Assembly: GCA_964557005.1 (NCBI GenBank)
Contig: CAZKYI010000009.1
Coordinates: 1 to 64,000, forward strand
Source: JBECKS01 sp964557005
GTDB taxonomy: Bacteria; Pseudomonadota; Gammaproteobacteria; Pseudomonadales; JBECKS01
Direction of reading: 5' to 3'
Length of the DNA: 64,000 nt
Shown: piece after piece, positions 6,302 through 14,219 of the stretch
How the letters are laid out: each line of letters starts with the position of its first letter
How positions within the stretch are numbered: position 1 is the first letter of the stretch
Position numbers and translations under genes: made by a program
The notes under the pieces: generated by a model
The model's database searches: none
The model's input: only the letters and a program-made list of their open reading frames with translations
What the model was told of the DNA's origin: nothing

Positions 6302-6330
6302 ATCATAATGACCGATGTTGCACAGGTCAA
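6302..6330 (-). promoter_or_regulatory. Promoter of tRNA-Asn
   Basis: On the minus strand, TTGACC (6330-6325) and TATGAT (6307-6302) are 17 bases apart, followed by a GC-rich discriminator (CCGCCCC) typical of stringently controlled stable-RNA promoters. Predicted start near 6295. Confidence 0.75.
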
Positions 6331-6357
6331 TACGCTTTCACTATTGAAAACAAGCTG

Positions 6358-7539
6358 TTAGGCAATACTTTCGAGCCTGTTCAATGCTTCTTCCAGAATG
6401 TTCATGCTGGTTGCGTAAGACAGTCTGGCATAGCCTTCACAGCCAAATGCAGAGCCTGGAACAATCGCCAGTTTGGCTTTTTGCAGTACATATTCGCCCA
6501 GCTCGACATCGTTGTTCACGCCGTCGATTCTTTCGATGAGTGCCTGCATATTCGGGAAAGCATAGAAAGTGCCATCGCTGGCGTTACAAGTGACACCATC
6601 AATTTTATTCAGGCGACCATGTACATAATCATGTCTTTCCTTAAAGGCTTTCAGCATCACTGCGACTGCATCTTGTGGGCCATTCAGTGCAGCAACAGAA
6701 GCTGCCTGTGAAATCGAGGCAGGATTTGAAGTGCTTTGCGACTGCACTTTGTTCATGGCAGCAATCAGTTTGAGAGGGCCTGCTGCATAACCAATGCGCC
6801 AGCCAGTCATGGCGTAGGCTTTGGAAACACCATTGAGCACAATGCAACGCTCATACAGTTCAGGGCACACATTGAGAATGTTCACGAAGGGTTCTGGTGT
6901 CCACAGAATGTGCTCATACATATCATCGGTCGCGACCAGCACATGCGGGTTTTCTAACAACACTTCCGCGAGTGTCTGCAATTCCTGTTTGTTATAGGCA
7001 ACGCCTGACGGATTGGACGGGCTGTTTAATACCAGTAAACGTGTTTTGGGTGTAATCGCTGCGCGTAATTGTTCCGCAGTAATTTTGAAATTCTGTTTGT
7101 CGTCGGTGTCGATAATCACGGGCACACCTTCGGCAATCAACACCATGTCGGGATAGGAAACCCAGTAGGGCGCAGGAATAATCACTTCGTCACCTGCGTT
7201 CAGGAGTGCAAGCGCGAGATTGAAAAAGCTTTGTTTGCCGCCACAGGAAACCAGAATCTGTTTGGGTTCGTATTTGAAGCCATTATCACGTGCAAATTTT
7301 TGAATGATGGCTTGTTTCAGTGCAGGCGTACCATCAACAGCTGTGTATTTGGTTTGTCCATCACGAATCGCTTTAATCGCTGCTTCCTTGATATGTTCAG
7401 GTGTATCGAAATCGGGTTCTCCTGCACCCAGGCCAATAATGTCCAGTCCTGCTGCACGCAGTTCGGCAGCTTTGTTGGTCACTGCAAGTGTGGGAGACGG
7501 TTTGATGGAATTGACTCGATTGGATAATTTAATGTCCAC
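6358..7539 (-). CDS. aspC: Aspartate aminotransferase (class I, PLP)
   Basis: A 393-residue fold-type I aminotransferase that interconverts aspartate and oxaloacetate using 2-oxoglutarate/glutamate; some members of this Igamma group also use prephenate. Visible landmarks are GLGAGEPDFDTPEHI near residue 38, the NSPSNPSG motif, the PLP lysine in SKAYAMTGWRIGY (about K240) and the substrate-binding arginine in YARLSYA near the C-terminus. The length is normal. It is transcribed away from uvrB and towards tRNA-Asn. The exact substrate range cannot be fixed by sequence, so the name is a best match. Confidence 0.9.
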   Translation of the reverse strand: MDIKLSNRVNSIKPSPTLAVTNKAAELRAAGLDIIGLGAGEPDFDTPEHIKEAAIKAIRDGQTKYTAVDGTPALKQAIIQKFARDNGFKYEPKQILVSCGGKQSFFNLALALLNAGDEVIIPAPYWVSYPDMVLIAEGVPVIIDTDDKQNFKITAEQLRAAITPKTRLLVLNSPSNPSGVAYNKQELQTLAEVLLENPHVLVATDDMYEHILWTPEPFVNILNVCPELYERCIVLNGVSKAYAMTGWRIGYAAGPLKLIAAMNKVQSQSTSNPASISQAASVAALNGPQDAVAVMLKAFKERHDYVHGRLNKIDGVTCNASDGTFYAFPNMQALIERIDGVNNDVELGEYVLQKAKLAIVPGSAFGCEGYARLSYATSMNILEEALNRLESIA

Positions 7540-7658
7540 AGATAGACCTATTTATTACAATGATTCGTTTGAGAAAGTGCTTCTGATTGGAAGCTGGAAG
7601 CGGGGCAATGATACTTGACTTGTTTCAGATTAAAAACGGGTCAGGTGTGTGAATTTTC

Positions 7659-9674
7659 ATGAAGCATCAATTTAAAGTGCATTCCAGATTCAAGCCAGCG
7701 GGTGATCAGCCACAGGCGATTGAAAAATTGTTTGAGGGCATTGAATCGGGCTTGTCACATCAAACCTTACTCGGTGTCACAGGTTCGGGTAAGACTTTTA
7801 CCATCGCGCATTTGATTGAACGGCTGCAACGTCCTGCCATTGTGCTGGCGCATAATAAAACGCTGGCTGCACAGTTATATGGGGAATTCAAGCAATTTTT
7901 CCCAAAAAATGCAGTGGAGTACTTTGTTTCCTACTACGACTATTACCAACCCGAAGCCTATGTGCCTGCTTCTGATACCTTTATTGATAAAGATGCTTCG
8001 GTGAACGCACATATAGAACAAATGCGTTTGTCGGCAACCAAAGCATTGATGGAAAGGGAAGATGCGATTGTGGTGGCAACTGTTTCAGCGATTTACGGTT
8101 TGGGCGATCCGGATTTGTATTTGAAAATGATGTTGCATTTGAGTCGTGGTGAACACATCAATCAAAGACAAATTCTGAGAAGGCTTGCTGAACTGCAATA
8201 CACCAGAAACGATACGGAATTTTTTCGTGCGACTTATCGCGTGCGTGGCGATGTGATTGATATTTTTCCCGCAGAATCAGACAAGCTGGCCATACGCATT
8301 GAATTGTTTGATGAAGAAATTGAAAACCTGAGCTGGTTTGATCCTTTAACCGGTGCAGTCGCCTCCAAAGTTCCGCGAGTAACGATTTATCCGAAAACAC
8401 ATTATGCAACGCCGAGAGAAACCATTCTCAATGCAGTGGATCAGATTAAAGAAGAACTGAAACCGCGTCTGGAATATTTTCGTGATAACAATAAACTGGT
8501 TGAAGCGCAGCGTTTGGAAGAACGTACCCGATACGATTTGGAAATGATGCGTGAACTGGGTTATTGCACGGGGATTGAAAATTATTCACGCTATTTATCC
8601 GGTCGTGGAGAGGGAGAACCACCTCCAACGCTTTATGATTATTTACCGAAGAATGCGTTGGTGATTATTGATGAATCGCACGTCACTGTTCCACAAATCG
8701 GTGGCATGTATAAAGGGGATCGTTCACGAAAAGAAACGCTGGTGCAGTATGGTTTTCGCTTGCCTTCGGCGCTGGATAATCGTCCTTTGCGTTTTGAAGA
8801 ATGGGAAGAAAGAGTGGGGCAAGTAGTTTTTGTGTCCGCAACTCCGGGTGATTATGAACAAAAATATGCAGGGCAAGTGGTAGAGCAGATTATTCGCCCA
8901 ACGGGTTTGCTTGATCCATTGATTGAAGTGCGCCCCGCAGAAACGCAAGTTGATGATTGTCTTTCAGAAATCAGACAGTGCGTGGAAAAAGATGAGCGCG
9001 TGTTGATTACCACACTCACCAAACGCATGGCAGAGGATTTAACCGATTATCTCGATGAACACGGTGTGCGCGTGCGTTATCTGCATTCCGATATTGAAAC
9101 GGTTGAGCGCGTTGAAATTATTCGTGATTTACGCAAAGGTGAATTTGATGTGCTGGTGGGCATCAATCTTTTGCGTGAAGGTCTGGATATGCCGGAAGTT
9201 TCACTGGTTGCTATTTTTGATGCTGACAAGGAAGGTTTTTTGCGCTCCGAACGCTCGCTTATTCAAACCATGGGCAGAGCAGCGCGTCACATCAACGGCA
9301 AGGCCATTTTGTATGCTGATAAAGTGACCAAATCGATGCAGGCAGCGATGGATGAAACCTTGCGTCGAAGAAGCTTGCAAGAAGATTTCAACACACAGCA
9401 CAACATTGTGCCGCACAGTGTGCAGAAAAATATTATCGACATCATGGAAGGTTCTCAGTTAATCAAAAATAAAAAATCCACTGATAAAAAAGTTGCCAAT
9501 CAAAGAATTCAATATCAGGTTGATACAGATTTTCGTAATGCGAAAGACATCGTTGCTCAAATTCAGAAACTCGAACAACAAATGTTGGTGCATGCAAGGA
9601 ATCTTGAATTTGAGGAAGCAGCCAGTTTAAGAGACGAAGTAGCCAGACTACGTGAGCTGAGTTTGCAACGCTGA
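7659..9674 (+). CDS. uvrB: Excinuclease ABC subunit B
   Basis: A 671-residue UvrB, the damage-verifying helicase-like subunit of nucleotide excision repair that receives DNA from UvrA and recruits UvrC. Walker A GVTGSGKT is at residues 39-46. The beta-hairpin motif YYDYYQPEAY, DEXX-type VIIDESH, helicase motifs LLREGLDMPEV and QTMGRAARH follow. The C-terminal UVR domain (FEEAASLRDEVARL) binds UvrC. Full length. No CTG-N10-CAG LexA site was found in its 119-base upstream gap, although uvrB is SOS-regulated in Escherichia coli. The uvrC gene lies about 50 kb further on. Confidence 0.98.
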   Translation: MKHQFKVHSRFKPAGDQPQAIEKLFEGIESGLSHQTLLGVTGSGKTFTIAHLIERLQRPAIVLAHNKTLAAQLYGEFKQFFPKNAVEYFVSYYDYYQPEAYVPASDTFIDKDASVNAHIEQMRLSATKALMEREDAIVVATVSAIYGLGDPDLYLKMMLHLSRGEHINQRQILRRLAELQYTRNDTEFFRATYRVRGDVIDIFPAESDKLAIRIELFDEEIENLSWFDPLTGAVASKVPRVTIYPKTHYATPRETILNAVDQIKEELKPRLEYFRDNNKLVEAQRLEERTRYDLEMMRELGYCTGIENYSRYLSGRGEGEPPPTLYDYLPKNALVIIDESHVTVPQIGGMYKGDRSRKETLVQYGFRLPSALDNRPLRFEEWEERVGQVVFVSATPGDYEQKYAGQVVEQIIRPTGLLDPLIEVRPAETQVDDCLSEIRQCVEKDERVLITTLTKRMAEDLTDYLDEHGVRVRYLHSDIETVERVEIIRDLRKGEFDVLVGINLLREGLDMPEVSLVAIFDADKEGFLRSERSLIQTMGRAARHINGKAILYADKVTKSMQAAMDETLRRRSLQEDFNTQHNIVPHSVQKNIIDIMEGSQLIKNKKSTDKKVANQRIQYQVDTDFRNAKDIVAQIQKLEQQMLVHARNLEFEEAASLRDEVARLRELSLQR

Positions 9675-9680
9675 GTCTGG

Positions 9681-9709
9681 TTGTTTAGTTGTGCTCTGCG
9701 TTTTATACT
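9681..9709 (+). promoter_or_regulatory. Promoter of tRNA-Val
   Basis: TTGTTT (9681-9686) and TATACT (9704-9709) with a 17-base spacer, followed by a GC-rich discriminator CGCGCCC. The start site would lie about 35 bases before the tRNA. Confidence 0.55.
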
Positions 9710-9749
9710 TCGCGCCCTCTTTGGTAATTCGCTTGAAGTGTTTTGATTT

Positions 9750-9826
9750 AGGCGCGTAGCTCAGCTGGTTAGAGTATCACCTTGACATGGTGGGGGTCGG
9801 CGGTTCGAACCCGCCCGCGCCTACCA
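9750..9826 (+). tRNA. tRNA-Val (GAC)
   Basis: A 77-base cloverleaf with acceptor AGGCGCG/CGCGCCT, discriminator A, encoded CCA and anticodon GAC at 9784-9786. It lies in the uvrB-thrS gap. Confidence 0.95.
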
Positions 9827-9887
9827 AAGAGCCAATCCATAAAATCACGTTGCCTTTGGTAGGGGTGACCACTGAACAGGAAACATT

Positions 9888-11798
9888 ATGCCTTCCATTA
9901 CTTTGCCTGACGGCTCCATTCGTAGTTTCGAAGCACCTCTTAGCGTATTACAAGTTGCTCAAAATATTGGTGCGGGTTTAGCCAAGGCAACCTTGGGTGG
10001 TCGCGTGAACGGCAAGCTGGTCGATGCCAGTTTTATCATTGAACAAGACTGCGAACTTTCCATTGTGACTGAGCGCGATGCAGCAGGTCTGGAAATTATT
10101 CGCCACTCCACTGCACATTTATTGGCACAAGCCACACAGGCATTATTTCCTTCTGCACAAGTCACCATCGGCCCTGTGATTGCCGATGGTTTTTACTACG
10201 ATTTTGCTTTTGAGCGTGCATTCACACCAGATGATCTTGAAAAAATTGAAGCCAAAATGGCAGAAATTGCAGCTTTGGATTTACAAGTAATACGCAAGGA
10301 AATGTCTCGCAATGATGCCATCAAATTGTTTGAAGACATGGGCGAACATTACAAGGTTGAAATTATTCAATCAATTCCTGAACACGAAGTGTTATCACTG
10401 TATCAACAAGGTGATTTTATCGATTTGTGTCGCGGCCCTCATGTTCCTTCTACAGGTAAATTACAGGCGTTTAAACTGACCAAAGTAGCCGGCGCTTATT
10501 GGCGTGGTGATTCCAATAATGAAATGTTGCAGCGTATTTACGGGACTGCTTTTGCAAACAAAAAAGAATTGAACAAGCATCTGACTTTGTTGGAAGAAGC
10601 GAGTAAGCGTGATCATCGAAAAATAGGCAAGCAACTGGGTTTGTTTCATATACAGGAAGAAGCTCCAGGTATGGCTTTTTGGCATCCTGACGGCTGGGCG
10701 ATTTATCAGCAAATTGAGCAATATATCCGTAAGGTACAAATCGATCATGGCTATCAGGAAATTCGCACACCACAGGTAGTGGATTACAGTCTTTGGGAAA
10801 AATCAGGCCATGCCGACAAATTTGCAGAAAACATGTTTTCGTTTTCCAACGAGCATCGTCAGTATGCAGTTAAACCGATGAATTGCCCTTGCCATGTGCA
10901 GGTCTTTAATCAGGGTTTGAAATCCTATCGTGAATTGCCACTGCGTTTGGCAGAGTTTGGTTGTTGTCACCGTAACGAACCATCGGGCACTTTGCATGGC
11001 TTGATGCGCGTGCGCAGTTTTACTCAGGATGATGCCCATATTTTTTGTGCCGAAAGCCAGATTCAGCGAGAGGTTTCAGCGTTTATTGATGTGCTGTTCA
11101 AGGTCTATCGTGATTTTGGTTTTAATGATGTGTTGGTCAAACTCTCGACTCGCCCTGAACAACGTGTCGGCTCGGATGAAGTGTGGGACAAAGCTGAACA
11201 AGCGCTGGCTCAAGCACTCGATACAAAAGGTTTGCCTTGGGAAGAATTACCGGGTGAAGGTGCTTTCTATGGGCCAAAGATTGAATTTTCCTTAAGAGAT
11301 TGTCTGGAGCGGGTTTGGCAGTGTGGCACGATACAAGTGGATTTCTCCATGCCCGGCAGACTCGATGCTCAATACGTGGCCGAAGATGGTTCACGTCAGG
11401 TACCGGTGATGTTGCATAGAGCGATACTCGGTTCTTTCGAACGGTTTATTGCCATTTTGATTGAACATCATGCGGGTGCCATGCCAACCTGGTTGGCTCC
11501 AACTCAAGTGGCGGTGATGAATATTACCGATAAACAAATCACTTATAGTCAGGAAGTAGAGCAAAGCCTTAAAAATAGCGGGTTTAGAGTGATTTCGGAC
11601 TTGAGAAACGAAAAAATCGGCTTTAAAATCCGCGAGCGCACGATTCAGAAGATTCCTTATCTTCTGGTCATCGGTGACAAAGAGATAGAATCCCGTTCCG
11701 TGGCAGTCCGTACCCGAACAGGTAAGGATTTAGGTGTGATGCCTGTCGAGGCTTTCATAGTGCATCTGAATCAGGACATAGCAAGTCGCGGCTTGTAG
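9888..11798 (+). CDS. thrS: Threonyl-tRNA synthetase
   Basis: A 636-residue class II synthetase that charges tRNA-Thr. Domains run TGS (1-60, MPSITLPDGS start), the editing domain with HSTAHLLAQA (His pair that removes serine), the catalytic core with the zinc-binding region (NCPCHVQVF, CRNEPSG-like HRNEPSGTLHGL) and motif 3 HRAILGSFERF, then the anticodon-binding domain at the C-terminus. Full length. It heads the conserved thrS-infC-rpmI-rplT-pheST block; in E. coli this synthetase represses its own mRNA, which I cannot verify here. Confidence 0.98.
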   Translation: MPSITLPDGSIRSFEAPLSVLQVAQNIGAGLAKATLGGRVNGKLVDASFIIEQDCELSIVTERDAAGLEIIRHSTAHLLAQATQALFPSAQVTIGPVIADGFYYDFAFERAFTPDDLEKIEAKMAEIAALDLQVIRKEMSRNDAIKLFEDMGEHYKVEIIQSIPEHEVLSLYQQGDFIDLCRGPHVPSTGKLQAFKLTKVAGAYWRGDSNNEMLQRIYGTAFANKKELNKHLTLLEEASKRDHRKIGKQLGLFHIQEEAPGMAFWHPDGWAIYQQIEQYIRKVQIDHGYQEIRTPQVVDYSLWEKSGHADKFAENMFSFSNEHRQYAVKPMNCPCHVQVFNQGLKSYRELPLRLAEFGCCHRNEPSGTLHGLMRVRSFTQDDAHIFCAESQIQREVSAFIDVLFKVYRDFGFNDVLVKLSTRPEQRVGSDEVWDKAEQALAQALDTKGLPWEELPGEGAFYGPKIEFSLRDCLERVWQCGTIQVDFSMPGRLDAQYVAEDGSRQVPVMLHRAILGSFERFIAILIEHHAGAMPTWLAPTQVAVMNITDKQITYSQEVEQSLKNSGFRVISDLRNEKIGFKIRERTIQKIPYLLVIGDKEIESRSVAVRTRTGKDLGVMPVEAFIVHLNQDIASRGL

Positions 11799-11898
11799 CT
11801 GAAACCAATAATTCCCCATGGAAATTTTATTCAGCGCAACGAAAATCAGATTCTTTAAATTAAAGTTTTTACTTGTTCGCTTACAAAGTGGTACAGGT

Positions 11899-11914
11899 AG
11901 GAGAGTTTGTTATT
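11899..11914 (+). promoter_or_regulatory. AGGAG site and AUU start codon of infC
   Basis: AGGAG at 11899-11903 is followed after eight bases by ATT at 11912. The rare AUU start lets initiation factor 3, which rejects non-standard starts, limit its own synthesis, as established for E. coli infC. Confidence 0.8.
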
Positions 11915-12442
11915 AAAAAAGATTCAGTTAAAAGACCTCGCCTTAACTCAGAGATTGATTCGCGCGAGGTAAGATTAATTGCCGATGATGGTGCACAACT
12001 TGGCATTGTAAAAATAGCGGAAGCGCTGCAAAAAGCTTCTGAGCTGGATTTGGATTTGGTGGAGATTTCTCCTGATTCCGAACCTCCTGTATGCCGTTTG
12101 ATGGATTACAACAAGCATTTGTTTGAATCCAAAAAGAAAAAAGCGGAACAAAAGAAAAAACAACGACAAGTTCAGATTAAAGAAATCAAATTTCGTCCAA
12201 CCACCGAAGAGGGCGATTACAAGGTTAAACTGAAAAAGTTGATAGAATTTCTTGAAGATGGCGACAAAGTAAAAGTGACGCTACGCTTCAGGGGAAGAGA
12301 GCTGGCTCATCAAGAGTTGGGTATGGAATTACTTAAACGTGTTGAGCAGGATCTCGCCGACTATGGGACGCTTGAACAAGAGCCAAACATGGAAGGCAGG
12401 CAGATGGTGATGGTCATCGGCCAGAAAAAGAAAGGTAAGTAA
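11912..12442 (+). CDS. infC: Translation initiation factor IF-3
   Basis: A 176-residue IF-3, which binds the 30S subunit, prevents premature 50S joining and checks the start codon and initiator tRNA. The N-domain begins RPRLNSEIDSREVRLI and contains LDLVEISPDSEPPVCRLMDY; a lysine-rich linker (KKKKAEQKKKQRQ) leads to the C-domain (EIKFRPTTEEGDYKVKL, KVTLRFRGRELAHQELG). I set the start at the AUU codon 11912 because the ribosome site is there and homologues begin at this point; the TTG at 11873 would add 13 unrelated residues. It is followed by rpmI and rplT. Confidence 0.95.
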   Translation: MKKDSVKRPRLNSEIDSREVRLIADDGAQLGIVKIAEALQKASELDLDLVEISPDSEPPVCRLMDYNKHLFESKKKKAEQKKKQRQVQIKEIKFRPTTEEGDYKVKLKKLIEFLEDGDKVKVTLRFRGRELAHQELGMELLKRVEQDLADYGTLEQEPNMEGRQMVMVIGQKKKGK

Positions 12443-12473
12443 AATTTTTAATTTAAACTAAACAGGTGTCAAA

Positions 12474-12668
12474 ATGCCAAAGATGAAAACAAACCGAGGG
12501 GCTGCCAAGCGTTTTAAAAAAACCGCCTCCGGATTTAAACGTAAAAGAGCTACCAAGAATCATATTCTGACCAAGCGCACAACCAAGAACAAACGCCACC
12601 TGCGTGGTACCAGTCTGGTTGATAAGTCAGATAAAGCACTCGTAGAACGTATGCTGCGTCTTAAATAA
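12474..12668 (+). CDS. rpmI: 50S ribosomal protein L35
   Basis: A 64-residue, highly basic protein (MPKMKTNRGAAKRFKKTASG start, ...LVERMLRLK end) of normal L35 length. It is a late-assembling large-subunit protein. It sits between infC and rplT in the standard operon; in E. coli L20 represses rpmI-rplT translation by binding the rpmI leader. Confidence 0.98.
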   Translation: MPKMKTNRGAAKRFKKTASGFKRKRATKNHILTKRTTKNKRHLRGTSLVDKSDKALVERMLRLK

Positions 12669-12715
12669 GACTGCTCGTTTCAATTTTTCACTGATTCTTT
12701 AATAGGTAAAAACAA

Positions 12716-13078
12716 ATGGCACGTGTAAAAAGAGGCGTACAAGCTCGCCGCAGACACAAAAAAGTTCTTAAACAAGCAAAAGGTTACTACGGTGCACGTA
12801 GTCGCGTTTATCGCGTAGCGATTCAGGCAGTTATCAAAGCAGGTCAATATGCCTATCGCGACCGTCGTCAGAAAAAACGTCAATTCCGTGCTTTATGGAT
12901 TGCGCGTATCAATGCTGCAGCGCGTTTGAATAATTTGTCTTATAGCAAGTTGATTAATGGTCTGAAAAAAGCATCGATTCAAATTGATCGTAAAATTCTT
13001 GCCGACATCGCGGTACATGATGCAGAGACTTTTAGCGCGATTACAGAGAAAGCGAAAGCAGCTCTATCCGCCGCATAA
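12716..13078 (+). CDS. rplT: 50S ribosomal protein L20
   Basis: A 120-residue L20 with the basic N-terminal extension (MARVKRGVQARRRHKKVLKQ) that threads into 23S rRNA, and the globular part RDRRQKKRQFRALWIARIN. It is essential for early 50S assembly and is the translational repressor of its own operon in E. coli. Normal length. A strong hairpin with a T-run follows at 13119-13154. Confidence 0.98.
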   Translation: MARVKRGVQARRRHKKVLKQAKGYYGARSRVYRVAIQAVIKAGQYAYRDRRQKKRQFRALWIARINAAARLNNLSYSKLINGLKKASIQIDRKILADIAVHDAETFSAITEKAKAALSAA

Positions 13079-13118
13079 TTTTACTTATCGCAGGGTAAGT
13101 AAAGTCAGGTAATTTTGA

Positions 13119-13154
13119 AAAGGGAAAGAGTGTTTCGCTCTTTCCCTTTTTTTT
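13119..13154 (+). terminator. Terminator or attenuator between rplT and pheS
   Basis: The 10-bp stem AGGGAAAGAG/CTCTTTCCCT (13121-13130 with 13138-13147), a 7-base loop and eight T residues. It lies only 35 bases before the pheS start. In E. coli pheST is controlled by attenuation; here I saw no Phe-rich leader peptide before the hairpin, so partial readthrough is the simpler view. Confidence 0.85.
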
Positions 13155-13188
13155 GTTTCTATTATTTAAAACTCGAAAGGAGTTTAAC

Positions 13189-14205
13189 TTGGATAATTTA
13201 CAGTCGCTTCAAAACGAGGCTTTGAGTGCCATCGAAGCAGCTCAGGATTTGAAAACCCTTGATCAGGTACGGGTTGATTTTTTGGGCAAGAAAGGCCGTT
13301 TAACCGATTTACTTAAAGGACTCGCTCAACTTTCGGTGGAAGAGCGCCCCAAGGCTGGCGCTGAGATTAATAAAGTCAAACAAGCTGTTCAGGAAAAGAT
13401 TGAAAGTAAAAAGGAAACTTTGGTAGAGGCGGAACAGCAACAAAAACTCGCCAGTCATGTGATTGATGTGACTTTGCCTGGAAGAAGTCGAGGTGTGGGG
13501 AGCTTGCATCCGGTGACACAAACCATGTTGCGCATCGAAGAGTTTTTCAAAACCATTGGTTTTGAAACAGTTGAAGGGCCGGAAATTGAAGATGATTACC
13601 ATAACTTTGAAGCGCTCAATATTCCTTCGCATCATCCTGCGCGCGCCATGCACGATACTTTCTACTTTGATGCCAATACCTTGTTAAGAACGCATACTTC
13701 AGGTGTGCAAGTCAGGGTGATGGAAAGTGGTGAAGCGCCATTCAGAATTATTTGCCCGGGGCGTGTCTATCGTTGCGATTCAGATTTAACGCACACCCCC
13801 ATGTTTCATCAGGTAGAAGGTTTGTTGGTTGATGAAGGCGTAACCTTTGCGCATTTAAAAGGTGTGATACAGGATTTTCTACGTGTGTTTTTTGAAAAAG
13901 AAAATCTCGCCATTCGTTTTCGCCCATCGTATTTTCCATTTACAGAACCTTCTGCCGAAGTTGATATTCAGTGTGTGATGTGCAGTGGTGAAGGTTGCCG
14001 TGTGTGCGGCCAGAGTGGGTGGCTGGAAGTTTTAGGTTGCGGCATGGTACACCCGAAAGTGTTTGAACATTCCAACATTGATAGTGAACGTTTTAGTGGT
14101 TTTGCATTTGGATTCGGTGTCGATCGTTTAGCGATGTTACGTTATCGAATTAATGATTTGCGTATTATGTTTGAAAATGACGTGAAATTTTTGGCTCAAT
14201 TCTAG
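13189..14205 (+). CDS. pheS: Phenylalanyl-tRNA synthetase alpha subunit
   Basis: A 338-residue catalytic subunit of the alpha2-beta2 enzyme that charges tRNA-Phe. The start is TTG at 13189, six bases after AAGGAG (13177-13182); the TTG at 13153 lies in the terminator tail and is rejected. It has the N-terminal coiled coil (20-85), the class II core with VEGPEIEDDYHNFEALN, the Phe-binding FAFGFGVDRLAML motif, and the variant CVMCSGEGCRVCGQSGW loop with four cysteines that may bind zinc. The beta subunit follows 14 bases later. Confidence 0.97.
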   Translation: MDNLQSLQNEALSAIEAAQDLKTLDQVRVDFLGKKGRLTDLLKGLAQLSVEERPKAGAEINKVKQAVQEKIESKKETLVEAEQQQKLASHVIDVTLPGRSRGVGSLHPVTQTMLRIEEFFKTIGFETVEGPEIEDDYHNFEALNIPSHHPARAMHDTFYFDANTLLRTHTSGVQVRVMESGEAPFRIICPGRVYRCDSDLTHTPMFHQVEGLLVDEGVTFAHLKGVIQDFLRVFFEKENLAIRFRPSYFPFTEPSAEVDIQCVMCSGEGCRVCGQSGWLEVLGCGMVHPKVFEHSNIDSERFSGFAFGFGVDRLAMLRYRINDLRIMFENDVKFLAQF

Positions 14206-14219
14206 AGAAGTAAATCAGC

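Noticed and set aside
7069..7527. 152-codon open frame antisense to the aminotransferase
   Set aside because: Its residues mirror the complementary strand of a clear enzyme gene, with no ribosome site and no domain.
7540..7658. LexA box before uvrB
   Set aside because: No CTG-N10-CAG spacing was found on either strand.
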